NCBI GenBank assembly: GCA_032158295.1
Contig: CM063255.1
Span: 17,450,094-17,514,093 of the forward strand
DNA length: 64,000 nucleotides
Direction of reading: 5' to 3'
Source: Pycnopodia helianthoides
Taxonomy: Eukaryota; Echinodermata; Asteroidea; Forcipulatida; Asteriidae
Part shown: positions 1 to 12,700 of the stretch, in pieces
Numbering within the stretch: the first letter of the stretch is position 1
Layout of the letters: the number at the start of each line of letters is the position of its first letter
The notes under the pieces: generated by a model
The model's database searches: none
What the model saw: the letters and a program-made list of their open reading frames with translations, nothing else
What the model was told of the DNA's origin: nothing
Translations under genes and position numbers: made by a program

Positions 1-391
1 TATAAAAAGCATTTGTTATGAAATGAACACAGTAGTAAATATGTTCTAAAGATTTGCATAGAATCAAATGTTTGACTCCTCAAAATGGTTGTTACGCTGG
101 TTGTATTTCCTTATGCAAATTTATGTTTTTTAAATCACTACTCACTAATTACAACACACTGTATGTGTTTCAGCGCATGAACAACTCTTATAAAAAGGCA
201 AGGAGCAAGTTCCACACAGCAAAATATTGATCGATTTGAAGGCCCCAATTGTTTCCCTTTAAAACCAAATTTAAAACCAGAAAGCAAAGTAGCAGCAGCT
301 TGCTTTATAGAGTAAGGGTACTGCTTCAACCTGTCACTCAGCACAAAAAGTTTAATTGAAGTTGGAGGATCGAAAAGTATTGGACTTACCA

Positions 392-640
392 GGCGGCGGC
401 ATACGGAACGGAGGAACTCTGCGTCCGTCCTGTCCAACTACCCATCCTGCATATGTGAATGCGGACGTGACTGAAAAGCCTGCCTGACTGGCGCTGCCTG
501 CTGACGCATGACCGGCGCTGCCTGACTGGCGCCCCGCGTGTGACGCGTTTGCTGCTTCGCAGCGGCCCGTTACCAGCGCTGGCTGGCACGAGCACAAAAC
601 CCACGCTGCTTCCCTAACTGCATTCCAACGCCGCGGTTTG
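392..640 (-). other. Possible first exon of a gene leaving the left edge
   Basis: A CpG-rich patch (about 470-620) ends on the minus strand in CCGCCTG|GTAAGT at 391, a good donor. Three frames are open over part of it and none is recognisable. It could be a 5' untranslated exon of a neighbour beyond the window, or chance. Confidence 0.22.
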
Positions 641-3280
641 GGCCTTTTAAAAACTGCACTTATACGTAGAAATTGCATACAGCCCAGCGCCTAATTGAAC
701 GCTAGCACACGCCATCCAAGCCTAAAGAACGGACCTTTTTGACATTATCGCGACCACACAGCCACAGAACCAAAACTGTTGAAGCGGTCGTTCGGTCTAG
801 TTGCGCCTGAAATAAAGACGCAGCTGCCGCCGCCATCCCGTGACACAGTTTGAAATCCATTTCTCCCCACTCCGGTCGGTTTGGCCGCTTGCCTCAGTCA
901 AAATAATGCTCATCATAAAAAGCGTCACCCCAAAACCGAAAACTGAACATAAGAAGCCAGGCGGATGGGTTCAGTATATAGCTCTGTTGCACGAGATGAA
1001 TGTCGCTCTAGATAAACTGACGTAAAAACACAAAATGCCGATAAAATGCCGATAGCCATTTAACCATCCTACATCCTTCATTCAGTTGCCAGCAGTACCA
1101 TGCTTGAAATCAACCCTCTCACCCTCGATCGCTTAAAACCAACTCTGAATAGTTATTGCCAACGATTGGATTGAACTATTCTTAGGCAATTTTGCGCAAA
1201 ATCAACTAATTCTCCATCCCAAATTTTCTGCTTGACGGACATGGGAACTGAAAAACCCCTTGACATTTTAGGTGCCGAAAGCTGGAAATGGCAGCTGGGC
1301 TTGTCAAACCTGCCTGGGATCGACTTCACAAAACTCTTCCTAACTTAGGACTAGTCCTAGGCAATGCTAAGAGATAGGACTTACTGGTCTTAACTTAAGA
1401 CTAGTCATATCTCTTACTGTCTTAGCATTGCCTAGGACTAGTCCTAAGTTAGGAAGAGTTTTGTGAAATCGACCCATGGTCAACATACCGTCACGATTAT
1501 TATTTTAATGTTCTAGCTATAGTGATATTATCAATGAAGCTAAGGGGAGCCCCTGCCATACCAGCAATACCATCACTTTCAGTATCATTGTGGATATCAT
1601 TTCAACAACTTTGAACTCACCCGACTGTGCACCAACGTTCACGTTACTCCCGCTTATGGCTCCCGGTTGCAATTTGTTTATGCAGCACACGTCAGCTATA
1701 GAGTCAACATTTAAGGGATAGGAAGAACAGCCTGTTGACTCCATAGCCGACGTGTGCTGCAGGGAAAAAAAATCACCTCCCGGTTCCCAACGTTCAGCGT
1801 GTTGGGAACCGTCTACCACGCTATACCTTTTCGGCGCCTGCACTTGGAAGTATTAGTTGTACCCCTACTAGCAGTGGTAGTATTACCACTACCATTACCC
1901 GTGGCAGAATGACAAGCCAATCGTTAGCGTTTACTTTCAACCAAAACGAGCCGGTAAACGGCTGACCCGTTTCGGACGCGGCATAATCTCAAAGAGAAAC
2001 TAAGTAATAAGTAGCGGCCACGCCTTAAAAATAAGAAGATTTTACGTTAACGTTGAACTGAATAAGTTCAGACAGTTCAAAACTAATAATGAAAGTGTTG
2101 ATTAAGAAACAAATGAGTAGCCAGTTCAAATTAAAGTTCTACCGAAAACGAAAAACGCCAACATCGACGGAAAACAAAATGGTTATTGTTCCATTTGAGA
2201 AAACAAGAATAGTTCTCGTTTGTGTGATGAATGCATACCAATTCCGTTGGCAGATTCGGCAGCAAACTCCCTGTCTGTCTGGACGTCTAAAGATCCCGAC
2301 TGACACTACTCAACTCTCACCTCAGGAGCGGATAATTCCTGATGAAGATTCTTAGCCAAATAGATTGTTTAGCAGGCTAAAATGGCATCCAAAGTAGCAG
2401 CAAATCGGGTAACCAACAAAAACCTCAATGTCTCCTTTGACTACGAAAAATCTGACGAAAACACACCAACGTAAAAGCAACTTCGTGCACAAATAAAATT
2501 CTAAAAACAAACCAAATCGATAAGTTTCGGTTTTCTCAACAAAAAGCTGTGCCAAAGTGATGCTTATCAACTTTCCAACAACAGAAGTGCCCCAAATGAA
2601 ACTAACTCCCATTGGTTAATAGTTAAATCCCAACCCTGATTGGTCAATCCATTTAACCAATCAAAACCAAACTCTAACTCCAACATTGCTGTTTCGTATT
2701 GGACTTAACCCTTCAGAAACAGACATACATCATCACCATAATCCCAAACACGGTTAGTTTTGTTTATTCGTTTGACTCAATCTTTTATTAAAGAAAAAAG
2801 TCTGGAAAAACAACACTAGAAACAAAAATATACGATTTTGTTTTGGAATTGTAGATGGAAAACATTGGAAAAAATGTCCATTGAGGACATGACCTTTACG
2901 TTTAATCTTTCGACTCAATCTTTAACAAAAAGTATAGAAAACAATAAAAGAAACATACTATCATTTTGTTTTTGGAATTGTAGATGGAAAACATGTGGAA
3001 ATTTCACTGTAGTGGAAGCATGGTGGAAGTAAGTCACATTTTGCAGCCGTTTGCGACCACTATGGACATTTTAGTAGAAGCAGCTTGTGACTAAATGGTC
3101 AATATGAGTCAAATAAGCAATCTTTGCATACTGTAGATTAAATGGAATTACAAGAAAGAATGAACAAGCCGGTCACATCATATGAATGAAATTTTAACTG
3201 CTCCTCCAGTGTACATAAACAACTAGAATTTGGCCGGTGGGCCACTGTACATCGAGAATACTGAAATCTGAACAATAGCT
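641..3280. other. Intergenic, no gene recognised
   Basis: Contains one palindromic element (1318-1475) and a short repeated segment reading GGAATTGTAGATGGAAAACA at 2844 and again near 2976. The small open frames here are isolated and lack splice or composition support. Confidence 0.6.
1318..1475. repeat. Long palindromic miniature element
   Basis: Two near-identical inverted arms of about 60 bp (AAACTCTTCCTAACTTAGGA and its reverse complement at 1447-1466) surround a short centre with a second inverted motif. Foldback-type element. Confidence 0.8.
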
Positions 3281-3562
3281 TTAAAGGCAGTGGATACTTT
3301 TGGTAATTACTCAAGAAATACATCACCATAACAACTTACTTGGTAAGGAGCACCTGTGAGCTGCTGATAGTATAAAACATTGTGAGAAACGACACACAAT
3401 TCTATGCAACAAGGGTATTTTTTCTTTCATTAATTTCTTGCAACTTTGATGACCAAATGAGCCCAAATTTTCACAGGTTTGTTATTTTATGCATATATGT
3501 TGAGATACACCAAGTGGGGATACTGGTCTTTGACAATTACCAAAAGTATACCCTGCCTTTAA
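3281..3562. repeat. TTAA element family A, copy 1
   Basis: Bounded by TTAA with inverted ends AAAGGCAGTGGATAC and GTATACCCTGCCTTT. It shares the internal motif 'ACTTGGTAAGGAGCACC...ATAAAACATTGTGAGAAACG' with the other family A copies. Non-autonomous; the TTAA boundary suggests piggyBac-type mobilisation. Confidence 0.8.
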
Positions 3563-3631
3563 GGCCCTCTCTAAAAAAGTGAGAAATCGAGGGTGCATGC
3601 CCCAGTACTTAAATGAAGACAACTCCGTAGT

Positions 3632-3789
3632 TCAATTACGGAACAGTATTGCAAGCAATATAGAGTTTACCACAACACCTACAACACCAAACGAGTAGAA
3701 ACCGCAGGCTGCCAGAAGAGCTCCCCCTACTGTTGGCGCAAACGTGTAGACCAAAGAGCCGCCGGCATAACTCAAACCTAGCATGGTAC
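3632..3789 (-). CDS. SLC22A18: SLC22A18-like exon 8 (terminal)
   Basis: The acceptor is TTATTTAG. It encodes TMLGLSYAGGSLVYTFAPTV, then a final hydrophobic helix ending ILFRN, and TGA at 3632-3634. A TTAA-flanked repeat starts at 3281-3562, so the 3' untranslated region probably runs into repeat DNA. Confidence 0.92.
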
Positions 3790-6700
3790 CTAAATAAAGA
3801 AAATGTGGAATTGTTCTTATTGGGAAGTAAGTACATGTGTGATTTATTACGAGTTATTCAGTCACTCACAGACGGCTAAGAAAAGACCACTTGCCAAGCA
3901 GTCTCATCTTCCAGGTAGCAAGGAGGGAGAAGGGACAGGACTGGGGCTTGGAGAGGGGGTAAATAGCATCATGGAAGATTTTTCGGTACAACTTTCAGTG
4001 GCAACAATCTTGATAAAAGGGGGAAGCTGGGGGTTCATTGCAGAGAGGAAAAAATTACAGGGTTATTTGCACACTTTAAAAAGTCAAAAAGTCAGACTTT
4101 TGAAGACCCTTTTAACCTTGCAGTGATGCACTCAACCACAGTGCACTGGCACATATCAAGAAAAACATAACCATTTCAAAATGGTAGATCCCAACCCCGT
4201 GATACTCCTTGATATCCTGCAGTGTACCAATACACACGTTTTAGGAGTGGTGTCAATCAACAGGGGTCGTCAGTTTGGTCAGGAGGGGTGGTGGAAAAAA
4301 AATTTCCCCATAGCTCATGCACAAACTCCTAATGCTTCCCCTTTAATAACAAAACATATTTACTTATTTCTATAACTTTGGGTTGAACAAGCAAATTAGA
4401 AATAAAAAGTTGCATCCCCTTAAGGTGATCCATCTGCTGCCACTTCCCAGGTTGAGTCATAAACTTTGGTGTGATCCCTGGTTAAACAGCAGTTTCAGGT
4501 TGCATGGCCTACAATACAATCTGGGAAGTGGCAGTACAGGGATCACCTTAAAACAATGAGTTTCATTTCAAATATTAGTGGTTTAGTACATGTTATGTTA
4601 CATGTAATATAACATGAATAATACCGAGTTCTTATATAGCGCTTTATCACACCCGCTGGGCATTTTAAAGCACTCAGTATCTTTTCCCCGCAAGGTATGC
4701 AGAGCTACGTTTTGAAGTTCGAGACCTATTCCTTTAAATAGCACCATGTAATGGTTTACAAGGTGCTGTGGCGCAACATGCAGCCAATCAAACCAGGACT
4801 GGGGCGAACCCCTTCTTTTTACGATAAAGTGCACTGAGTTCTTTTACGTGCATTACACAACACACAGGACATGAAGGCTTTACGTACATACTTTTGGGTT
4901 TATAGTGGGGTGGTCAAGACAGTATTCATACCTGTATCAGTGGTTGTAACTATCTTGGTCATTACTGAGCTAAGGATGACAGAAATCACACTGTTGCCGC
5001 ATGTTAAAGGAAGCATAACCACAATCAGATGGAAAATATCCTGAGCTAGTGCCTGCAATTCAAATCATTATACAGATTCAGTATCAACAAATTTATTATT
5101 GCAAACTGCTCTATAGCTACATCTATTTATTTATTACACGTCCAATTTTGCGCCCAAAACTGGAAAAGCAGATAAACGAGTGCTACACTAGGCTACTAAA
5201 GGTACGGTTATAGTTTGGTTTTTGTCAATGTAATGCTTAAATATAGAAAAAATGTTCAAGAAAGATACAATAAAAGTCACCTGTGAAAGTTTCAGCTGAA
5301 TATCGTGTCTACTTGTTGAGAAAACAGCAACAAACTGTCACGGTATTTTAATCAAGAACCTAATTCATCCACGTTTAGCAAATGATAGCAGGTACCAAAG
5401 GCATCTCTGGCCGCAGCATTCGCGAACGAACACCACGAAAATGGAATTTTCAGTCAACCCTTAGAAATCTGAGAAACGATATGAATCTCTCCGATTCAAA
5501 TATTTTGGGGTGAAAAACTTTCCAAACCATATTACTTCGAAGGGAATCCTTCCTCAAAATAGTTTGTACTATCAACAGCTTCTGTGCTTCTTACCAAGTA
5601 AGTTTCTATGACCCTACCTTTAAAGGAACATTACAGAATTGTTTTTTGCTAACAAAACAGTTGCTGGCAGTGTAAGCACTTTATGTAATCCACCATATAC
5701 ATAAACTGACAAACCTGTAGAAGTTTGAGATCGATCGGCCATCTGGGTCACGAGAAAATAGTGAAAAACCGTTTACACATTTGCATGAAATCATATAGAT
5801 TCAACAAATGAATAAAACGCTCACTGAACGATAAACTCCGATCGGAAAATTAGTCTATTCATTTCTCATCAAATATGGCATTTCAGACAGAAATATTTCA
5901 AGGGATGTTTTCTACTATGATCATCATTAGACCGTGTAAGTTTTTTTATGTAAATCTGTGATCAAAAAGTATATTTTACAAGTTTTTTTCTTACCAATTC
6001 TGTAATGTCCCTTTAAGAACTGCTCCTACCCAAATAGACATACTTGAAATAGACACCGGACTGGAATCAGTAGATTTCAAATAAGCAATGAGGGAAAAAA
6101 AGGCATGAAGGACCATCATGATTTGAGGACTTAAAGGTATTGTACACTTTTGGTAACAGCTCAAAATCAGTTTCCACATTTTGTGTGATTAAACATATGC
6201 ATGAACAAACAAACCTGTGAAAGTTTGAGCTCAATTGGTCATCGAGGTCACGAGAAAACAGTGAAAAGAGATCTTATGTGTTTTCTGTTTTTTCAAATTA
6301 TCGCGCGCGATAATTACTAATTACAAAGCTATTATGATTTCATGCAAATGTGTAATCGGTTTTTCACTATTTTCTTGTGACCCAGATGGCCGATCGATCT
6401 CAAACTTCTACAGGTTTGTCAGTTTATGTATATGGTGGATTACATAAAATGCTTACACTGCCAGCAACTGTTTTGTTAGCAAAAACCAATTCTGTAATGT
6501 TCCTTTAATTGTTTACTCAATTTTAGCAAATCGCATCCCCCCAAAAAACACTGGTCACAACAGAACCCTAAGAGAGTCCTATTTCCCATTCTGAAAACTG
6601 TGTGGTCGTGGGATCTTCATTTTTTCATTTCACAACTTATTTTCTGCAGGGATTTAAACTGGTCGCTAGCGACCGGTCGGCGGGTGAAAGAGTTACGCAA

Positions 6701-9700
6701 GCAAATAAGCTATAATGCCAGTAAAAGTAAGTTTTGGGAAAACTTACCAACAGCCCGAAGGATGCTATTAAGATGACAGCAGATGCCCTGAGAAGTGCCA
6801 TGTCGCTGAAGCGTTTAGTCAATGGTCCCATGCAAAACCCCTGAATAAGCTGTAATCAAATCAAATAATATCTCACATTAAAGGTAATATCAAAACTGCA
6901 TGCAAAGTGTGACATAAAAAAAATAATTGTGATAAACAAAAAAGTTAACTCTGCACTGTGTTGCTTTTAAAATGTAACAAATAATCTAAACTTCTTGTTT
7001 ACACATTTTGATTTACCTGAATCATAAAAAACCTCCAAACATGAAAAACATCTATAGTTATTTGTTTTAATATTTTTTTTTAATGACACTTTATTCATGC
7101 TGGCAAAACAAACAAATGACAAAAGTTAAAATACACAAAATATAACTACAACGGGCAAACGGCAAATAAAAACATAGAAATAGAGAGACTGAAGCACACA
7201 AAATTATGAAGTACCAAGCCAGTGAGTGGCAGTGTTTTATTGATGATTGAAGATCTGGGTGGAAAGTCATTAACCCTCTTGCTGTCTGACAATTCAATAC
7301 CATTCACTGTGGTTTTGAATGATAGATAAACTATGCCAGCCTGCAATATGATACCATGAGGGAATGCATGTACACAGTACACAGTTAGTTCTGTGCACAG
7401 TTGTGCCACCGTACACAACCTTGGCAGTCGAATGGTTTCAAATGGTCGGTCAACTCACTGGAAAATGTTGCCAAGATGTCACTGACAGTAGGAGGGTTAA
7501 AAGAGAGAAGACAAACAGCTCGCCTCTCACCCTTTACAAAGCGCCTTTACACTTGGGTCCATGGGTGAGAGACACTTCAACCACAACTGCTTTGTCATTC
7601 GGTTGGGACATTAAGCCATAGGTCCAGCGTGTTGTGTAGTGCACGTCAAAGAACCTTATACACTTATCCCTAAGAGAAGGGGCTTGACCCGGTGTTCCTG
7701 GCATGATTGGATGCAGACTGCACTGCACCGCCTTGTTAACCCTACAAGGTGCTACCCAAATAAGTCTCACAGTTCTTCATACCGGGCAGGTGTGATAAAG
7801 CTCTGTATAAAAACTGAGCAAGCCGTTTTATTTACAACAGCTAAATATTATTTTGTTGAAGTCTATACACAGCAAGCTTTCCGAATAAAAATTGATTTTT
7901 AAAGTCATGTTTAACCACGTGTCACATTCTCACATCAGCATTTTTTTTTAAAGTTTATTTTCCAAGTTGATCACACTTACCATTCCAACGACCGCCATAC
8001 CGGACAGCATATAGCCGTTATATTCAGCTGTGAGGTGAAATCTTTCCATAAGGATCATGGGAAACATGCTCTGGAGTATAGCATTGGGCAACGCTGAAAC
8101 CATGGTAACGGTCAGGAAGAATAGCGCCCCCGGTGTCTGCGTGACTAGACTGATGTATTTCTGCATGTTGAAGAGTCCACTGTTTGTATTTTCTGTTTGT
8201 TTAAGGAAAAACATTTTGTTTTCCACTTATATGAGTTTATATTTTGTCCATGCAAAATTTCAATTCTAATTTTAAAGATTACAAAGTTACTAAATCATGT
8301 AAGTTTAAAGATTCAATCAGGCTCAAAATTCTGCATTTACAATGCCCTGTAATGTACAACCGCATATCTGGCTGCAGCATTCGCGAGCGGACACCAACCC
8401 TCAGAAATCTGAGAAATGATTCATGCGTGAATCACTTTTCAGATTAAAATGTGTTTGTTGATTTCTAATCAACGGGCGAGGCATTTCAGACGAAAATTTC
8501 ACAGGATGACATTGCCTAATGATTTAAACTACATTTACTAAGGCCTGCGCTAAACGTCGGACTTTTGCCGAGCCGAACTCAAATGTTTTCAGTTCGATTC
8601 GACACGGCAAGAGCGCGACGTTTGTCACCGTGTCATGCCGCTACCGTGTAGCACGGCAGGGCTTGGCATGCTACACGGCAGTGCCGAACTTAAATAAAAG
8701 GTTTGCCCTAAACGTCGCTCTTTTGTCGAATTCAATTCCTAATTTTACAACTGTTTGAGTTCGACACGACAAACGTGCGACGTTTAGCGCAGGCCTAAGC
8801 CAATTCTACAAAACGATGACCCCTCAGCACCCCCTCCCATTTACCCCCTAGCGACATATCCCACTAGTCTTTATAACAAGTAAGCTTTCAGATAGAAATT
8901 ACACATTTTTTGTTTCAGGGTCATTACTAAACTATAACCCTACCTTCCAGCATAAATATTTGCTGACCAGTAAACAGCTTTATAGTGTTGGGACAGGGTC
9001 ACAACTACACACCATTGGCTACTCGGATAATCCCATGGATTAAATCTAAGCTGAAGATTACCTAAAAGAAAATAATAACATAAACCTGTTCTACCTACCC
9101 TCCTGCGTCTTGGCTGGAACGACTCGTTTGGTTTGTGTCGGAATGAAAATCTGTATGAGCACTACACTGAGGAAGGAACCAAGGCAGGATACCAGTGCTG
9201 CATGTTGCTCACTGTAAACAAGACAGACAACAAAATAATAATTCAAATCAAATTTTTTCTTTTTTTAAGTTATATTTATATTCAATTCTGGTTCAAAAAT
9301 ACTGCGTGATGACCGCTTGGCAAAGACACTCCACACAAGAGTGTGATTACACACCAATTACTTAGATGCAATGTATTTGAATGAACCCTGTCTTGTGCAA
9401 GACACAAAATTACTACTAAATTTAGTTACTTATTTTTGCTCTGTTGCAAAAATTAATATACAGGTCGGTAGTCCGAGGTCACAGTTATTAAAAGATAAAC
9501 AAAATTATAACTTCCATGTTCCTATATAAGATTTGAGGCATTGCATGGTGAGGTATCAATGTTTATAACACACCTCTTGCTAGTTCTGTATTCTGGTTGG
9601 CTGAAACACGGTCACGTGGGATGAACTATTATAGGCTAGTGCATGAGATTTGCACAACCATGAACTAGACATCGCACGCGCGTAGTTTGCGGGAAATAGT

Positions 9701-12700
9701 TCCCGAAGCGGGCAATAGTCTTTCAATTTTTGACTGGTGACAGCGCCCTCAAGAGGTTGCCAGGCTCATCTTAATAAGAAAAAAGGCGGCGTCTGGATCG
9801 GATCACCGTAGTTTCTTTTATTATTTCATATTTTGGACCGAGTTGTGTTATAAAACACATATGGACTGCCATGATTCGGTCACTAGAGTTCGTCTATCCC
9901 CCCTCGGGCCTTCGGCCTTGGGAAATAGGTCCCTCTTCTGGCAACTCACAGTCCCTCGGGGGAATAGACGTGCTCTAGTGACCTCATTGCCAGTCCATAT
10001 GTGTATAATATTTACTTTGCAGTAATACAATGTGTTTATATCTACTATGCTGTGTAGATTTGTTCTTTGAGAACTCGTCTTGCTATTTATTCTACTGCTG
10101 CGGAGTAAATTTCGGAATTCGGGAGACTACAGTTCTGAAAAGAACTGTCCTGCTTATTAACTACTACCTGGGCAGGAGGTAGGAGATCAAAGGGACTACT
10201 ACTTTCCCTTAGTGAGGGGACTTGTCGATATTAACTTCACTGCCCCGGAGTGAGTTCTTAATTGGTCTCAGCGTTTCGACTGGCCTGCTCTAGTCATCAT
10301 CAGGAGACTGAAGAGTGTTTGAGATGCTGGTCTCTTTATAGGGATTCAGAGGTTTCAGTGTTGAATCAGCACTGCTCTGATTGGTTCTTCTGAAAGGAGA
10401 ACCGTGGTTGGAGGGCCCACAGTTAATGCGTTTATGATTTATAGATAGCTCCAGTAGGTTTTGAAATTAGCTGCCGATGACTCAGTAATCGACCCCCTTA
10501 CCTGTAGTATTTGGTGACAAGGCCCCCTACCAGCGGGCCAATAGACATGCCAAGACCGTACGATAAATTGATCCGTCCAAGAGCCTCTGCCCTCTGAGAT
10601 TCATCTGTCAAGTCCGACATGACCATCTGAGTGCCTACATGTATACACACAGAAATGTAAATATAAGATATGAAACATTACACACTCTGGGAAAGCGAGG
10701 ATTACACAATAACCCCCGGGGGAAAAGGGAGATTACGAGCATGAGTTTTGTCCCTTTTCACAAGGGGGAAAATGAAGCGTAGCATGCTAGGTGCATGTCT
10801 GTACACACTACACAATAGAATGGATACATGTATACAAGTCAGCCGTCCGACTGACTGCAAAAAATCGAAGGAGCTCCGAGTTACGGGCGGAGAAACCCGT
10901 CCGTCAGAAGCCAGTTTAGAAAAAAAATTGCAGATAAACACGTCATCTGACATGAACGGGTTAAACAAAATTGAAACAAGCTAAATTAAAAGAACAGGAG
11001 GTGTTACAACTCAACATTTCAATCAGTTCACAGTTTTGACTATTTTCTCCACAGTGTAATGTTTTTAACAGTATCCAATCATACCATGATTTGCACTGAG
11101 GAAGAGAGCAGGAACACGAGACAGGAACACAATGGCTCCGGTTGTTGCGATTCCCAGAAGACCATACATGACTGCAGCCATAGCGAAAGCCAACGTCAGG
11201 GCGGCCCGCCCGCCATACAAGTCACCAAACCGTCCGTAGAATGGCCCACCGACAAGCTGGACAAAGTTGTAGAAGGTCTGTAGGTAGCCGTACACCACCA
11301 TGTCCATACCAAGTTTCTTTGTCAAGTACTAAATAAGAAAGCAAAGTCGGGGAGATCATTAGCGTTTAATAAAAGATTGTTTAGAGCAGAATGAATGCAT
11401 AATAATTTATAAAAGAAAACCTCGAGCACATGGCAGACAAGGGCACGTGAAGACATCAGCCATCATCAAACATTCACACGAACAAGATCAACTGGAACAA
11501 TAACAAGCTCATCACCTGTTAAAGAAAACATCCATCTTATAGCGTGTCATGGCCGAGTGGTCTAGTAAACTGAACAATAAAGGCAGAGTATACTTTTGGC
11601 TAAGTCATCAAGGTGTTGGTCCAAATCCTGTCCCGACACTGGTGTCATTAAGCAAGAAACTATAATTGCTTCTCATCACCAAGATGTAAATGGATACCTT
11701 TAAGGGCAGAGATGCTCCTGTGATTAATTAAGCTTGGTGCAATACACACTTGACAGCTGCACACTGTATACTCCCGAGGGAGCCGAGATAATTTAGCATG
11801 TTTAACCCTCCTACTGTCAGTGACTCCTGGCAACATTTTCCAGTGAGTTGACCAACCATTTGAAACCGTTCGACTGCCAAGGTTGTGTACGGTGGCACAA
11901 CTGCGCACAGAACTAACTGTGTACTGTGTACATGCATTCCCTCATGGTATCATATTGCAGGCTAGCATAGTTTATCTACCATTCAAAACCACTTGAATGG
12001 TATTGAATGGTCAGACAGCAAGAGGGTTAAGGAATGAAATAAATGGCCCAGTGACCGGGGTAATAATGTTCACGTGCCACGAGTGTCAAATTTGGCAGAT
12101 ACCGGGCGCTATATTATACAAATATGGACTGGCAATGAGGTCACTAGTGCAGGTCTCTCCTCCCCCTCCCCCCACCCCCGGGCCTAAATTAGCTAAAACC
12201 CCATGCCACGACCATGTGTCAGCCAACCAGAATACAGAACTAGCAAGAGGTGTATTACAAAAGTGTGTGTTATTATGTATTTATTATTTACTGTCCAAAC
12301 CAGCTGTGGACAATACCATTGATGTATTGATAAACACGATGAGCTCCTTGGAAGTGCTACCTGTACGTGTACGTACTCTACAGTACTTGTCAAGATCCTC
12401 AGAAAGTTATATGTTTCAGAATGACATCATGCTACAGACAGTGCTGCTATCCAACGATACATTTCTTGGGATGAAAACAAAAGTCATCATCTCAAGAAGA
12501 TGATGATTAGTCAGATAACCTCCAGAGCTCTGTAGATCAACGACAATTCACATGTAGTTTACAGGTGAAAATCCATGTCATTGCTGTCGTTCATTAAAAC
12601 TTACATCCCCTAGCCTTCTCATTATTTATGTATTCAATCCATCTAACTGAAGGACTGAGACTTTCCAAGTGTACTTTGGGGGTAAAAATCAGACTGACCT

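Noticed and set aside
9843..10030. Two opposite 60-codon frames
   Set aside because: Mirror products of a palindromic element.
11578..11720. Further full copy of TTAA family A
   Set aside because: Only the first 20 bases (AAAGGCAGAGTATACTTTTG) fit; the rest belongs to an interrupted SINE.
11997..12503. 168-codon plus-strand frame
   Set aside because: Begins inside a TTAA miniature element and crosses another repeat fragment.
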